A stretch of DNA of 64,000 nt from Sarcocystis neurona (GCA_000727475.1 KL647292.1:4755162-4819161); one strand, 5' to 3'; numbered from the stretch's first letter, positions 48,600-61,600 are shown. Notes: generated by a model not told the origin, from the sequence alone. Numbers and translations: made by a program.

Positions 48600-51490
48600 A
48601 TCCAAACTAACTTTTTTTCCTCTAGATCAAGGGACGCGGTTTGGAATATCGTTAGTGACGAGTGAAGGTGGCTCTGCTGCCTACCGCAGAACGCGTACGT
48701 TGTCTCTTTCTCTCGTACTTGTCGGACAGCAACGCGCCCAGCACTCATGTTCGTCACTCAGGTGGAGTGTTCCTGTGTTAAACAAAGTGTGTGCAACAGC
48801 AGCAGCCACATTACTTAGCAAGGATAGACAACTGCGCTTTGAGCTGTCCTTCTTCATTATCGCCTCTGCATGCATTCAAGAGGTTAATGCACGTTCGCGC
48901 ATCGCCCTTGTGCGATACGCTTCAGAGGCACTCCACGGTGACTCTCTGGCGCATGCGCGCTAACTGTTTACGTGTCTGCAGGCAGCTGTAGATCAAGGCG
49001 TACGTGGCTGCAGTTCGCGTGTCTCCATTTGTCGCCTATACGTGTATACGTGCATACCTCTTTGGATTTACTCATTTTTCAGTGCTAGGCGGAAGCATAC
49101 TTAGACATTATTCAAGCGCGCGTCATGCACGGCTTCGCAGCCGCTTGCGCCCTCTTGCTTTCTCACGCGCACGTACGCGTGAAGCAGGCTCATTATTTTG
49201 CGCATATGGAAGAGTGTCTCCGTGACACAGAAATCGCACGTTAGATCGTGTAGCACTAAGGCTAGGAGTGGTAGGAGACTCCTATCTGTGGTGCAATCGT
49301 GGAGCAAGGTAATCAGCGGCACCTCGCGAATGCAGACATGCGCAGACGCAGCAACGTCAGTGCGGCGCACGTACACACATATATCAGCGAGATCCTGTAA
49401 GTGCCCACACGTGCTTAAGAGCTCCACGAACTCTTCAAAGCAGCAGCCTGTCGTGCACGCAGTAGCCGTTCGCAGCTCTCTGTAGCCATCGAACGTGCGT
49501 CAAAGCATCAGTATCTAGGAGGCGGCTTTTTGCGCGTGCGTCAATTGCAAGGCTGCGCAACGCAGATTGCACGCGACCGCGTGCAGCAGACGCATCAGCC
49601 GCAGCAGCACCTCATCCTTACTGGCAAAGCAGCGACGAGAAGTAAGCACACACTCTGCGGAACAACGGTGTGCGCCCACGCATCGCATGGCGGGGTTCCC
49701 CTCATAACTGCATGCGGGGCGTACCAGTGGAGCGTCGGCGCTCTTCTAGATATGTGAGTGCGGCATTATCATGATGGGGGAGCACTTGTTTGCGCCCAGA
49801 AGTTGGAAGCGTCACCCCGAGCGCATGCATCCATGCAGCAACGTGAGGAATACACTTCCTCTGTTTCCTGGAATTACGTGCTGTTTCCTTTGTGTGCTGT
49901 ACACTAAACACGCGGGCACAGGGCCTTGTTATACGTATGTATGTATGCGTCGCCAGACACCAAGGGACATTTCCCTCGTGTGCAAGCAGGAGGAATGCAG
50001 ACGTTTCCTTCGGCGTGTGACATCATCGCAGAAAGCCCCGTTGGCAACAACACCTTGCGGGCTCTTCTTGAGTGCACACGGGGTGTATGAAAAAAAAGGC
50101 TATTACCAGCCGCCACCAAGCAGCAGCAGAAGGAGGAGCGCGAGCCTTTCGGCCACGCAAGAAGGAGCAGCAGCGCCGAGCAGCAGCGGCACCACGCAGC
50201 AGCAGCGCCGAGCAGCAGCGGCACCACGCAGCAGCAGCGCCAAGCAGCAGCAGCGCCACGCAGCAGGCGTTCGTGTTGAGTGCGCATGCGTCCGCGGACG
50301 CAAGTACATGCAGATATGCATATCAGTTCTTTGGTGCATGTGTGCAGCGGCGTCCAACGTCCTGCTAGACGCAGGCGCATGCAGCGGCGCCGCCAGCGCA
50401 TCTGGCGCAGCACCTGCGATTTGAGTCTGCATGCAACCCGCAGCACCAGCGGCGCGACCAGGCACGCATACGCGGAAGGAGCTTTGTTTACTCTAGAGGA
50501 GAAGGGGAGCCGCTGCAGTCGAGAATGCGCAGTAGTGTCACAAGTTTCTGGGCATGCAACTGCCTCGCGCGGTACAGAGGAAAGCGACAGAGGCGTCCAC
50601 ACGTGTAGAGTCGCACGTTCCCTCTCGAAAGACTGCTTGAGTGCGTCGCTGCTGCTCCGGTGGCTTGGGCAGCTACCAGCAGCGCGAACTCGTCTTCTTC
50701 GCGCCGCGGCACACGCATCCATGGGTCTTCTAAGTAGCAGTCCTTCTCGAAGACTACTTCTCCGACCTGGAAGTCAACAAAACGGAGCAGCAGCTAACCA
50801 GCAGCAGTGTGGAAGAAAGGAACGGAAAAAAGGTGGCCAAGCGTTTAGCGAAATCCCAGCAATGCCCACACTGCATGTGTTGTAGCAGTCCCTCCGCGGC
50901 TGGACTTCTACTTCTCTCCATAAGTCAAGAAAACGAGCAACAGGACGGTAGACCAACACGTGCTAGGACGACCAGAAGCACGCAGAGAATTTCTAAACGG
51001 CCTCAGCAGTTTGGCTGTCTCTGTAAAAGTTGTCGCTGGTACGTCGAACTCGAGGACAGAGCAGAAGCAGACCCCGCAGAAGAACATAAGACAAAAGAAC
51101 AAGAGGAAGGCTCAACGAGTACTGCGAAAGAGACTGTGTAGCAGTCTACCTCGAACGCTTCCGCCTTCCTGCTGAAAAGAAAGAGCCGCAGCTTCAGCCA
51201 GAGGAGGGTCAGGAAGAGAAAACGCAAGAGAAAGGGCGCTTTCTACCAATACTCTTTCTATATCAATCCTCAACGTGTGTACATACGCGTGTCTATGGAT
51301 TTGAATATGCATAAATGTGTGCAGTATCTGCGGACTTACATACGGGCACCTCTCCCAAGTCTGCGACAGGCGTGTACACGCATGCGCGCCTTTCACAGAC
51401 ATGTGTAGCCGTCCCAACACAGACACCCCAGGGGGGGTACCTCTGTCTACAAGAAGGTTAAGAATGCTTTGCACACGCGCCGACACATAT
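48600..51490 (-). CDS. Intron-rich minus-strand gene of unknown function (partial model)
   Basis: Exon 51490 onward follows the acceptor TCTTTTCTCTCTGTAG and codes YVSARVQSILNLLVDRGTPP. It has a consensus donor (CCGTAT|GTAAGT) at 51340, although the frame also stays open to 51112 through ESALSLAFSLPDPPLAEAAA. About 51045-50985 codes FDVPATTFTETAKLLRPF. About 50775-50500, after a long pyrimidine tract ending TTCCAG, codes VGEVVFEKDCYLEDPWMRV and EEDEFALLVAAQATGAA. About 49465-49125 codes EEFVELLSTCGHLQDLADIC and further amphipathic helices. About 48865-48835 codes a short exon (EEGQLKAQLSILA). Minus-strand pyrimidine tracts before several of these fix the strand. The helical, Leu-rich character suggests an alpha-solenoid protein. 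I do not recognise it, and one or two genes may be involved. Confidence 0.45.
50165..50275. repeat. 32-bp CAG-rich minisatellite (three copies)
   Basis: Units containing CAGCGCCGAGCAGCAGCGGC start at 50171, 50203 and 50235 (the last with CAAG for CGAG). The 32-bp period is not a multiple of three, so it would change frame at each unit. It is therefore probably intronic within the minus-strand gene, despite long open frames across it on both strands. Confidence 0.8.
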
Positions 51491-52311
51491 CTACAGAGAG
51501 AAAAGATAGTATGCGAGCACACCTGCGGATGGCTTAGTACACACGTGTACGCGTGCGTGAGACTCTCTGCGGATGTGTTCGTTCGTTGCCTCGAGCAGTC
51601 CCACACAGTGGCGCAGCACAGCCAGGCATTTCTACGTTCACCTGCAGGCCTTCCCGCCTCGTCTGACGGGATTGCTCTTTTTGCTTCCCGCTCCTCTACC
51701 TCTCATTCGGGAGTATATACACTCGAGTACTACTACGTGTATCCCTGCACAAGGAGCGATACACACAACTGCATTTGATGGCCGTCAGGGTGCCACACGA
51801 ACACAGAGGTGGGCTTACATTACCTCTATTGTTTGTGTAGAGTGAAGCACAGACGGGTGTCTCGATTATAGGCAGGCAGAAATCTTTACACGTATAAATA
51901 TATATGTGCATACGCAGACATGGCTAGACCCTCTACAGATACAAGGAGAGTACCTACGTAGATGCTGAGAGTGCCTGCCTGTATGCGTGGATAGCTAGAA
52001 AGGTATTTATCAACGCATGCGTAGACGTACGTACACAGATGTATGGGTGGCTTTCATGCATCTATGCGTACGTCCGAATATATATATGTATATGTATATA
52101 GGGAAAGAGAGAGAGAGCATACATGCGTAGATACTTATAGTGGCGATAGTGTGTCTGTATATAGATACACCACACAGAGAGACCCTCGTGCGTCTATGTT
52201 GAGAGTTTACACAGCTATTGCTTCGCAAGCTGACGAAGACAGACGGTTCCTTTTCTAAGGTTTGTCCCACGAATTGCAGAAAACTTCCCTCTCTCTTTGA
52301 CGTTTATGCCC
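51491..52311. other. No gene assigned
   Basis: Probably contains the 5' part of the minus-strand gene ending at 48.6 kb and the 3' flank of the next one. A minus-strand frame continues upstream of 51490 to 51606 but has no clear border. TA and AG runs occur at about 52078-52118. Confidence 0.4.
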
Positions 52312-54958
52312 CTACGCACATACACCGGTTCTCTGTATCCAACGTCTGACGTGCAAGTAGTTGTGTCTACATTTCATTATACGTTCACATATATAGAGAG
52401 AGACACACGTATACATGTTTATATATATATATATATGTACACAACTCCGTAGTTTTCCTAGCTTCCTGTATGCTCGTCTGTAGCTGCAGGCCAAGAACGC
52501 GACCCTTCTGCTCAACTCTTCTTTCTTTGTGCCTACCGCCGGGAACTTCCCGTTTCTTTCCGCAGCGACCTCCCAAGCGAGATGCTCCCTGCGCGTTGCT
52601 TCGCTGTCGCACAGGTCCTTGAGCTGCTGCTGCTCAGCATCTGACAACTTCTCCAGCGTTTCCTTATCGAAAGCGACCAGTTGGCCGCATGCGCGGCTAG
52701 CCATCAGTCGAAGAATTTTCTCTCGTTCTTCGTGGTACGCCCTTCGCATGCGCAGTACTTCAACCAGAGTGACCTGAATAAACTTTTTTTGCAGTATTAA
52801 ATCTTCTCGCTGCTGCTGCCGCTGCTCCTCCTCCTCCTCGTCCGCTGCGGCTGCAAAAGAGAATGCTTCAGACGACGATGGGCCGTCCTCGCCTGCTGCT
52901 GCTGACGAGGTGAAGGAAGAGGAGGAAGACGATGGAGTGCCGGAGGAGAGGCTGCTGCTCGAATAAAATAGCCAAATGAACACAGACACATTCCTGCTGT
53001 TGTGTGTGTATAGAGAGACAGACGGAGAGACAGAAAAAGAGAGAAAGTGAAAAGTGAATACATACATGCATACACGTATATGTATGTGTAGTGAATTTAT
53101 TCATGTAAACGAGGTGTACGGGTGGTCACCTCCAGAGCTACTGATATATGTAAACAAAAGGGAGAGACACGCACACCAGTTTAGAGAAGGCGCTCGAAAG
53201 GGAAAATGAAGACCGGAGAAACGAACAGCAAAAAGTGAAAGAGTGGAGTTCATACGTGCAAATGTGTACGCATTTATGGTGAAACATATATATATGGATA
53301 CCTGTTTACGTGTGTGACCACTGGTGTTCATTTTGACTATATATATATTAGATGGGCGCCTGTATGTATATATTGTGGGCGCTTGTATACGTACGTATAC
53401 AGATATATATATATATACATATATGTTTACGTATGTAACTACTTGTGTATACGTTGCATATATATAAATATATATAATATGGGCGGTTGTGTAGACGTAC
53501 GCGTGGGCTTCACAGATGGGAGATTAGAAAAAACGGGAAGGAGAAAAGAGAGAAAGCATAGAGAAGAATGAGACAAGGACTCTGCAGGGACTCTCCACAC
53601 CTGTATACGTATGAGTTCGATAGACGCAGGTGTAAATACATGTGCGTACACAAATCTATATATATTGGTACGTACATGTTCGGGGACGTATGCTAATACA
53701 TATACATATATATATATATACATATTGTCAGCCATTACGTTAGTCGTTACGCCTGTCGTACCGTAGCACCAGCATTAGTTGAGCAGAAAGGAGTCCTAGT
53801 TTAGTGCGTACAGGCAGGAGCACTAGTACTGCTGCGTTTTCCTTCTGCGTATCTTTGTACGAATACACTTTTATGTACACAAGTGTACATATATGTATAG
53901 AAAAATCCGGTGCTGCGACGGGTGGTACGGCAAACTTCTGGTCAGAAGCAACGTTTGTGATGAGTGAAGAAAGAACGAAGCGGTGGAGAAGGTGCCTGGC
54001 CGCGCAGCTGCACGTCGGCGACACCTCAGCAGCTCTCTTTGCACCTTCCTCCCAGCAACGTCGATGAAACACGTGAACACATACAAAAGCGTATATACAT
54101 GTATCTGAGTCACTTGTGTCGGTACGTAGATAATATGTATAGGCAGAGAGAGACAGCAAGATAAGAGAGACGACTAGACACAGAGGGGCAAAAATGCGTA
54201 CGTATAGATCGGTGCACGTGGACGACTGCGCGAGGCGCGCAATGTCCGAGTGCGTGTGTCTCCGTCTGCTGTCTCTGTTCGGAGCTGCTGCTTCAAAAAG
54301 TCGAAGAGGTCTATGTTACTTATTGGCCGCGTTTGATGGGTCGTTGACGGCCAAGAAGAAGGGATAAAAGGGAAGGGAGGGAAGCGTAGAAAGGAGAAGA
54401 AGGGAATAGAGGAAAAGAATGCAGAGGGCAGGAGGAGATAAAGGAAAGGAAGAGTAGCAAGGGTTTGATGACGACGAATAGGGAGAAGCACTTTCTAGAA
54501 AAGAATATGGAGGGGTGAAAGGGAGAAACCGGAGCAAACGTGGAAAAAGAAGACGACGAAGGGCGCCAAGATATTGTTGGCCCAAGCAACGCGACTGTCT
54601 TTTCTTTCCAGGTCACCAGCAGCAGTAGTACCACGCGGTTTCCTTCCTACTACACTTACGCGAGACTATATATATATACACATGCATTTTCTCTGTAGAG
54701 TGTGTATATTAGGGTATTCCTTTTTGTAGTTAGAGGAAGACAGATTTTCCCTGCGTCCTTTTACCTGGTGGAAGAAAGGAGCTCCGCCAGCTGCTGGCCT
54801 CGCGTTAGTAAGTCCTGAATTTCCTGCTGCACCTGCTGCAGCAACTGTTTCGGATAGTCAGGCAGCGCCTGTGCATGCTGCAGCAGTCGAATTTCTTCGG
54901 GCAGCCGCTGGAACAGCAGCGCCTCGGGTCCTACTCCTCCTCCGCCTTCGGCCACCAT
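52312..54958 (-). CDS. Coiled-coil protein of unknown function, several exons (partial model)
   Basis: Exon 1 is 54958-54765: ATG, then VAEGGGGVGPEALLFQR and a helical Gln/Leu-rich part ending TRGQQLAELLSST, with donor CACCAG|GTAAAAGG. A long later exon, about 52963-52451, follows TTCGAGCAG. It codes a Ser-rich start, an acidic run, then a clear coiled coil (QKKFIQVTLVEVLRMRRAYH; DKETLEKLSDAEQQQLKDL) and a basic end (ACSYRRAYRKLGKLR). If no donor is used after that, the frame stops at 52312. Middle exons are uncertain; candidates are about 54055-53890 and about 53842-53765 (NAAVLVLLPVRTKLGLLSAQ). No membrane segment is seen. It is likely structural or an adaptor, by inference only. Confidence 0.5.
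53700..53724. repeat. TA-rich microsatellite
   Basis: ACATATACATATATATATATATACATAT, one of several TA runs in the introns and flanks of this gene (others at about 53338-53350, 53401-53425 and 53455-53480). Confidence 0.75.
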
Positions 54959-55604
54959 CGCTCGACTTCTCTTTTCGCAGCAACAGCAACAGCAGCAGCA
55001 GCGAAGGACGGACGCTAGTCAGCAACAGCACAGGGAAAACAGAAAAAGACAGAACGGAAGTGAAGGAGGCGAGGAGCACAAGACAAAGGAAGGGCAAGGG
55101 AAGCAGCTCTGGCGGCAGCAGCAGGAGAGCAGTGGGCACAAAAAAACAAGCAGAGGCAGGAGCAAAAGGTAAAGAAGTAGGGGAAAAGGAGGAAGAGAGT
55201 TTCAGCAGCACGTGCAGCAGAAGGAGACGAGAAGAGAAGTAGCACCAGCGCCCGGGGAAGGCGAAAGGAGAGAAAAGAAGAAGAGGAAGGACAAGGAGAA
55301 AGCGAGAGAGTGTCAGAAACACTACAACCACAAGGCAGTGTAGCACCAGCAGCAAGAGAACAAAAGAAAGCATCGGACGACCAACTACTGTCTGCGCTAC
55401 TGCTGTTGTTGAAACGCTTTTCGTGCACGCGTGCACTTTTGCTGCTGCTTCTTCGCAGAGAAACAAAACTGATGCTGCGCTGCGGCGGTTGCTTTGTTGA
55501 AGTTTTTCTCTGTCCCTCCACGACACTCCACCTGCTTCTGCTGTTGCCGCCGCTCGAAACCGACCCTTCGCTGCTGCTGCTTCTGTTGTTGTTCTTGCTG
55601 TCCG
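54959..55604. other. Triplet- and purine-rich interval between two minus-strand genes
   Basis: 54975-55010 is CAG/CAA-rich. 55020-55320 is purine-rich on the plus strand, so pyrimidine-rich on the minus strand. Minus-strand frames here are hydrophobic only because CTN/TTC codons dominate; I read them as intron or 5' flank rather than membrane protein. Gln-rich frames at 55397-55681 may be part of the neighbouring gene. Confidence 0.4.
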
Positions 55605-56336
55605 CTACCCCGTTGTGCTGCTGCTGCTCTTCCTTTCACGCGTCCCTCGACGAGCGCGTCGGCTCCTGCTGTTACCGCCATTAATTTCTCTCCCCATCCT
55701 CCTGCTGCTCCCTCTGCCTCTGCCTCTGTTGCTGCTTCTGCGGCTCTTGCTACTGCCTCTGCCCCTGCTTCTGTAGCTGCTTCTCCTGCTCCTGCTGCTG
55801 CACCTGCTGCTCGTGCTGCCGCTTCTGCAGCTCCTGCTGCTGCCTTTGCCCTTGTTTCTGTAGCTGCTTCTCCTGCTCCTGCTATTGCCTCTGCTGCGCA
55901 TGCTGCTGCCTGTGCCCTGCTTCTGTAGCTGCTCCTGCCGCTGCCTCTGCCGCTCCTGCTGCTGCGTCGGCACGACTACCTGCTCCGCTTGGCCTGTGAG
56001 GGCGTAGTGCTGCTGGAGTCCTAGATACACAGATGAACAGGGAGGAAGAGGGGAAGAGAAAATACACGCATACGAAGAAGAACTGGAAGACAACGACGAC
56101 ACAGAGAAATAGAGAGAGAGGAACGCGTGCAATACCTGCTGCTGCAAGGATGCCCCTTGGATTGCTGCTGCTGCTGTTGCTTCTGCTTTCAAGCCGCATG
56201 TACGTGCTGGTGACAAAGGCCACCGGCCCACTCAAACGCCGCAGGTGGTTTTCACCAGCGCCGCTTTCAGTAAAAGAAATTATAGGCTCTAGCTTCTTCG
56301 CTACGCGGTCTGCCGAACAGGCTCGTGCTGCTGCTG
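55605..56336 (-). CDS. Protein with a conserved-looking exon and an SR-like triplet-repeat tail (partial)
   Basis: Exon 56336-56136 (acceptor CATCCCTACAG, donor GCAGCAG|GTATTGC) codes an Ala start and CSADRVAKKLEPIISFTESG, then LRRLSGPVAFVTSTYMRLES. It joins in phase to an exon starting 56020 after TGTATCTAG, coding LQQHYALTGQAEQVVVP and then a Gln/Arg run. That frame continues as an Arg/Ser/Gly-rich tail to a stop at 55605, but GAGCAG|GTAGTC near 55977 could be a donor that removes the tail. All three frames are open in the tail because of CAG-type repeats, so its reading frame is not certain. An upstream exon is possible at about 56730-56440 (Gln/Glu/Arg-rich). The family is unknown. Confidence 0.4.
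55690..55975. repeat. Imperfect CTG/CAG minisatellite with repeated 24-30-bp blocks
   Basis: On the minus strand, GGAGCAGGAGAAGCAGCTAC followed by AGAA and a GGGCAAAGGCAG-type block appears twice, at about 55880 and about 55795, with CAG-rich spacers. Units drift in length, so different frames give Gln-, Ala- or Ser/Arg-rich peptides. Confidence 0.7.
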
Positions 56337-57683
56337 CTGTAGGGATGGGGGCGGCAGCATTACGTCCACAGATATACACGCACCTGCTACACCCACTCCT
56401 TCTCTTATTGCGGGCACTACCGCTGCTCCTCCTGCCGCGCTACTGCCGCTGGTGTTCCTGCTGCTGCTGTTCCTCCATCGCCTTCCACCAGGCCTTCCTC
56501 TTCCTGCTGCTGCTACTGTTGCGTCTCCGCAGCGTGCTGCCCGTTCTCGTCCTCGCGCTGCCGCTGTTTGTGCTGCTGCTTCTCTCCTCCAGCTGCTGCT
56601 CTTTCTGCAGCTGCTCCTCCTCGTCTTGCGGCCCCTCCTGTTTTCCCTGCTGATGACTCGGTCCCTTGTTCACGTATCCTGGTGCCCTCTGCCTCCCAGG
56701 GCTGGTCTTCTGCACACACATACATATACAAATGTATATGTGGTGATGCAAGGACGAACAACACGTGCACGTGCGTTGAAAATATACACATTCTCACATA
56801 TATACGAGCGCGTATACATATATATATATGTGCATGCACGTTTCTAGCTGGATAGGAAGACTGCTGCGGAGCAGGTGCGGAGGACAGCAAAGGACACAGC
56901 AAAGCCTTGTGTAGGAGTGAAGTGCAAAGTAACGCGTTCATCATAGAGAACAAGAAGTGACGTGTCTTACACAAATCAAGAAAAAAGCTTACACTTGACT
57001 ACACATGCATTCATACATACATAGTCACATAGAGAGAGAAGAAAGAAGAAGAGAAAATTCCGTCTGTATATACATGTATATATGCATGTTTACATACATA
57101 GACATGTATATATACATACATATGCAGAGAGAGAGAAAGAGAGAAAAAAAAACAGGGAAAAACTCCGTTTGTATATATATGCACATCTTTGTACAGAGAC
57201 AGAGATATTCTTAGCTACGCCGTGTATATCGTCGTACACGTACGGGGCAGATAGAACTCACACACACACACGAATTTCATGGAAACGACGCATCTGTGTT
57301 TGTATGTGTGTTACGTAGATGCGTGAACTGGTGTGCGTATTTATGTGGCTAGTGAACAAGCAAATAGCACTACAAAAAATACGCAAATACCTACACGTGT
57401 CAGGGCAGATGGACACCTCGTTGTTACTTGACGAAACAGAGCATGAGATAAAGAGCGTTCACGACCGGCGTTCCGACCTTTCGGAAGAAAGTTAAAAAAG
57501 CACTTGTTGCCCGGCGAAGACAGGAATGACACACGAAGTCGGCTCGGGGGAGGTCTGAGGGACCCCTTACGGCGACGCGCGCAGTGCAGCTACCTCCAAA
57601 ACACACACATTTTCCAGCTACATAGAGATACATGTAGCGTGTCTGTGGAGAAGATAGGGTCACAGGACAGTAGTTATTTTCAG
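56337..57683. other. CTG/CAG-rich then microsatellite interval
   Basis: 56440-56660 is CTG/CAG-rich, possibly a 5' exon of the minus-strand gene. 56700-56850 and 57000-57190 carry TA/CA runs, including AGAGAGAG at 57125-57150. No other coding signal is supported. Confidence 0.4.
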
Positions 57684-57818
57684 GCTGTTGACGTTGGTGA
57701 CAAGTTTACTGAGTACGACCGTGCACATAAAGGATTCTTCACAGGCTGGCGTATTATACGAGTAGATTTATTTACGGGCAGACCGCTGGAGTTGCGTGTG
57801 TCGTTGTCGAGTGTGTGA
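57684..57818 (+). CDS. Candidate terminal exon, unknown protein
   Basis: After the acceptor GTTATTTTCAG a phase-0 frame of 44 codons runs to a TGA: AVDVGDKFTEYDRAHKGFF, then GWRIIRVDLFTGRPLELRV. The composition is balanced and protein-like, but the length is short and the opposite strand is open too. No family is recognised. Confidence 0.25.
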   Translation, partial: AVDVGDKFTEYDRAHKGFFTGWRIIRVDLFTGRPLELRVSLSSV

Positions 57819-58054
57819 GTTTTTTCCCGACCGACGACCACACAGGAGTCACCGAAATACGTCACGCTGATAGACGAGTGAAAGGAGGGACACCGGCTGG
57901 AAAGATGGCGGCACGTAAGAGCGGAGGGTGCCTTTTTTCGTAGACAAAAATCAAACACACATACACTCACACACACAAACGTATAGAGTCCAAGATACGT
58001 GTACCTATGTGATATTTACGCCACACACATATATACATACAGAAACGCATCTAG

Positions 58055-58085
<31 letters not shown>
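58055..58085. repeat. (TG)n microsatellite
   Basis: An uninterrupted TG run of about 28 bases. Confidence 0.9.
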
Positions 58086-58099
58086 ACTTACGTAATGTT

Positions 58100-58642
58100 T
58101 CACGCCAGATACCGCCGTAGAGTTAGGATAATGCGCGGCTGGCCGGTGAATTTTTCACCGGTGAGGAAGTCGAGCGGCCCTACTAAGTTGTTACAAGATA
58201 CGAAAGCGCACCAGTCTATGCGGCAATCAGACCGATGCCTGCAACAGCCGCAATACAGCTGTGCAGCTGGAACGAGAGATTCGAGCACAACACGGTCCGC
58301 AGAAGAAGAAGAAGAAACAGGCCGTAGAGAAACCCACAGATCACACGGCGTGAAGTACTGGCGGATTTCTGCCCACCATGGAGGAGAAACGATGACGAGA
58401 AACGATGACGAGGAACGGACGAATAAAACGTGGAGAAGAGTAGGAGGAATATACAGCTGCGTGATTTGAGGGTCTCGAAACAAGGAGGGAAGGCGACAAC
58501 CCTGAACTAGACAGAGGCACTGCACTTCAAGATACTTTTTAGGGAAGTAAGAATGGAGCACAAGTCGCAGAAAGGTTCCGGATCTTCGCGGTTTTTCTAA
58601 TGTCCGAAGGGAAAATTGCCGCAAAGAGCTGAGGAACGGCAA
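58100..58642 (-). other. Longer-than-average open frame, possible exon
   Basis: About 180 codons are open on the minus strand, including YIPPTLLHVLFV, then PWWAEIRQYFTPCDLWVSLR, ending PRIILTLRRYLA. One frame of this length is expected by chance in a window of this size, and the plus strand is also open. No ATG start or splice border is compelling, so it is recorded as a possibility only. Confidence 0.2.
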
Positions 58643-61600
58643 GACAAATGAACGACAGCAGTCCGGTGGCGGAAGTCGTTAATGGAGGCAGATGTCGTTG
58701 TCTTGCAAGTCTGCGTACGCCTGCAACATGCATGCATGGACACTTACAGATGCGAATCCGACATTGTCTTTCCGTCAACGCTACAAAAGAGCACTAGCAG
58801 TACTCCAAAGGCGAACAGGAAAGTACCTATAAATAGAGGACCCGCGTGCATTTCATCTCTTACTGAAGTACTTCACCGTAGCCTACATATAGAAGTTCGT
58901 GTGTGTGGGTGTATAGATATATATATATATATATATAGTGTGCGTGTACGTGTGTGTGTGCAGAGAGACAGTGTACGCATATGCATATAAATATAATATG
59001 TATATATGTTTATTAGTTCATTTGTATAGTCCCACATACGTGTAAGCTGTCCATCTATGTGTGTATCTGAGTCGTGCAGTTCTCCATACGCTGAAGTTGC
59101 CTTCGTAGACGCATACCTACTCGTTCCATCTGTATTTATAATTAGTATGTTTGCAATGCCCATGTGTTCGTCTGTCCATTTCCAAAATTATTAATTATTC
59201 GATACATATGTATGCAGGAATACAATATTTACTCCGTATCTGTATATAGCGGCCATGCAGATACACCTCCACGCGCTGCGGATACCAGCGCAAATGAAGT
59301 ACATCTATAGTAACATGCTACTAGCAGGTTCGCACGACATTCTCCTGGCGGTTTCACTTAGTTCTGTTTCAATTTGGCCTTTGCCCAAATGTCTGCTTGT
59401 GTATGTGAGTGACCCGCGAGCCAGCACGCGAGTACCACACCTCCATGTTCGTGTAAGCCGGATATTAATGGTTGTGTATCGCGTCTGCCCGTAGAGATAT
59501 AGGTGCTCTGGTGTAGACCGGCTTTTGCGTGTGCATAGATGGTCGTAATATATGCGTATATATATATATATATATTGAAATACACCTATATGTATGCAGT
59601 GGTATATATACAAATGTCTTCTGGTATATGTATCGTGATATGTCTGGATGTGTGGACAGACATATACATGTGTCAAGATAGTAATGAAAACGTGCCTTTG
59701 TACACGTTTGTATGTATGCACTATCGTATCTGTGGGTATGTGTGCGCCTAAATTTATGCTCCTATGATGTAAAGGCCGACAAAGCTGTAACATCGCCGAG
59801 AGCGAAAAGCGGGAATCCCTCGAATTGTAACAGTGCGTCGGCTCTGTTGCCCGCAGTATAGTCCGTTTCTCTACATGTAGCTTACGAGTATGGAGACAAG
59901 GTTTATTCCGACAAGCACTAGGTGGACGACGTATGACGCACATCCACCCTGGAGGATATCGAGTTGTTTTGGCCTCTGAATAGACATACTCATGGAATGT
60001 AAGATCTGACTGTACATACATGATGTATATATATATATATATATATGTGCATGCCTATTTGTGTAGGCCGAGTTTGCACACATATCCGTATGCTTCGCGT
60101 CGTCCTAAAACTCCCCAGGTTATTACCTCCTTGTAGCCTCATGCAGCATCACCTGCGGAAAGGGCAGGAGAAGAGCGAAGCACGGATCGTGTTGGCAAAC
60201 GTGGTTGTAACCGGTAAAAAAGGCAGGAACAGCAGAATTCTCTGTATGCCGCGATCCGGATGCAGCACTCCTGCATACCACTGCTAGTAACATCGAACGG
60301 TAACGTTCTGTTAGCTTTCATTTATACGATGTGACCGCATGGAAGAAACTGCCAGAAAATGCGGAAACACGTCATCCTTACCCACAGCACCCATCACAGA
60401 TGTCACAGGATTCAGCACAAATGTCAACGTAGGTCGAGCATTCCCTTAAAACGCTGCCTTGTAAGAAATGTTGACCTTAACTACTTCGATGACATCCAGT
60501 AATAACCTGCACATGTGCGGCCCAGCTACCCTATATCCGCGTCTCCATTGCGCACAAGCACGTAGACATACACACGGATGGGCACATATGCGCGAAGATA
60601 TGAAATTAAATGTGTATGTGTATCTGTACGTGCAGAGGCACACAGGGATACAAATTAACACACATAGGCAAATTGCATCTCCTGAGAATATCAGGTATAC
60701 TCTACATTTATTCCTGAGCGATGCCTTGCGGGTACGCAGTCCGCGACAGACTAGTCGTATATTAGGTCGTTAACGTGATTGCTCGTACATGTGTGCACAC
60801 TGCACGCGTCTGAACATCTGCTTGTGAGCGAAACTCCTCGAATGCATCCGTTAATTATTCCCTCTATGCGTGAAGACGCAATATGGCTATCCAGCCTGCT
60901 TGTATTCTCAAAGTCACTTTTATCCCCCTTACTAGTACAGCTACTCACACGCCTGATAGCGGCTCTTGCGGTCATTGATTTAGTAGTAATGCGAGTACTA
61001 CTATTATTATTAATTATACTAGAACCACTCGTCAACTTACTCCTACTCCTGTAAAAAGCTTTGCTTCAGTTCCACAGGCGCACGGCTGTACGAGTTGTGA
61101 TCTAAAACGGAATTTTTTTGTTCCCTTCGTCGTTTACAAGATTCTATGCAACAGTTTGCATTGTACGCCTGAACGAGATTGATTTTTCCTCGAAAAGACA
61201 CTACGCTTCCCAACGAGGAAAAAATAATCTCGTTTGGAAATAGATTCAAGCCACAAATTGAGAGTCTGTATACACACAGCTAAATATATAGACGTTTACG
61301 TACAAGTGAAGTATGTGAGTGTGTAAGTGTACTTGTGTACGTACGCGGACACGCCTACATATATGACTTTACACACAAAAAGTAAGATATGAGCATCCCG
61401 CTTTTCTTATCTTAACCTGCATACTCAGAAGCGACGGCGGCTCTCAAATCTTGACTTTGTTTCCAACTCACAAAAGACGAAGATTATACGTGTAGGCACA
61501 CGGAGATGTGAAAGCTTGTAACTAGACTGAACGCAGCGATGTCATTTTCGTGAATGCTACGGAATTGGCGCAGCAACTGGATTTTTCCTATTAGCAAATT

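Noticed and set aside
49904..50722. 272-codon minus-strand frame
   Set aside because: It crosses the 32-bp minisatellite, and a different frame from the strong acceptor near 50780 gives a better protein. It is at most partly coding.
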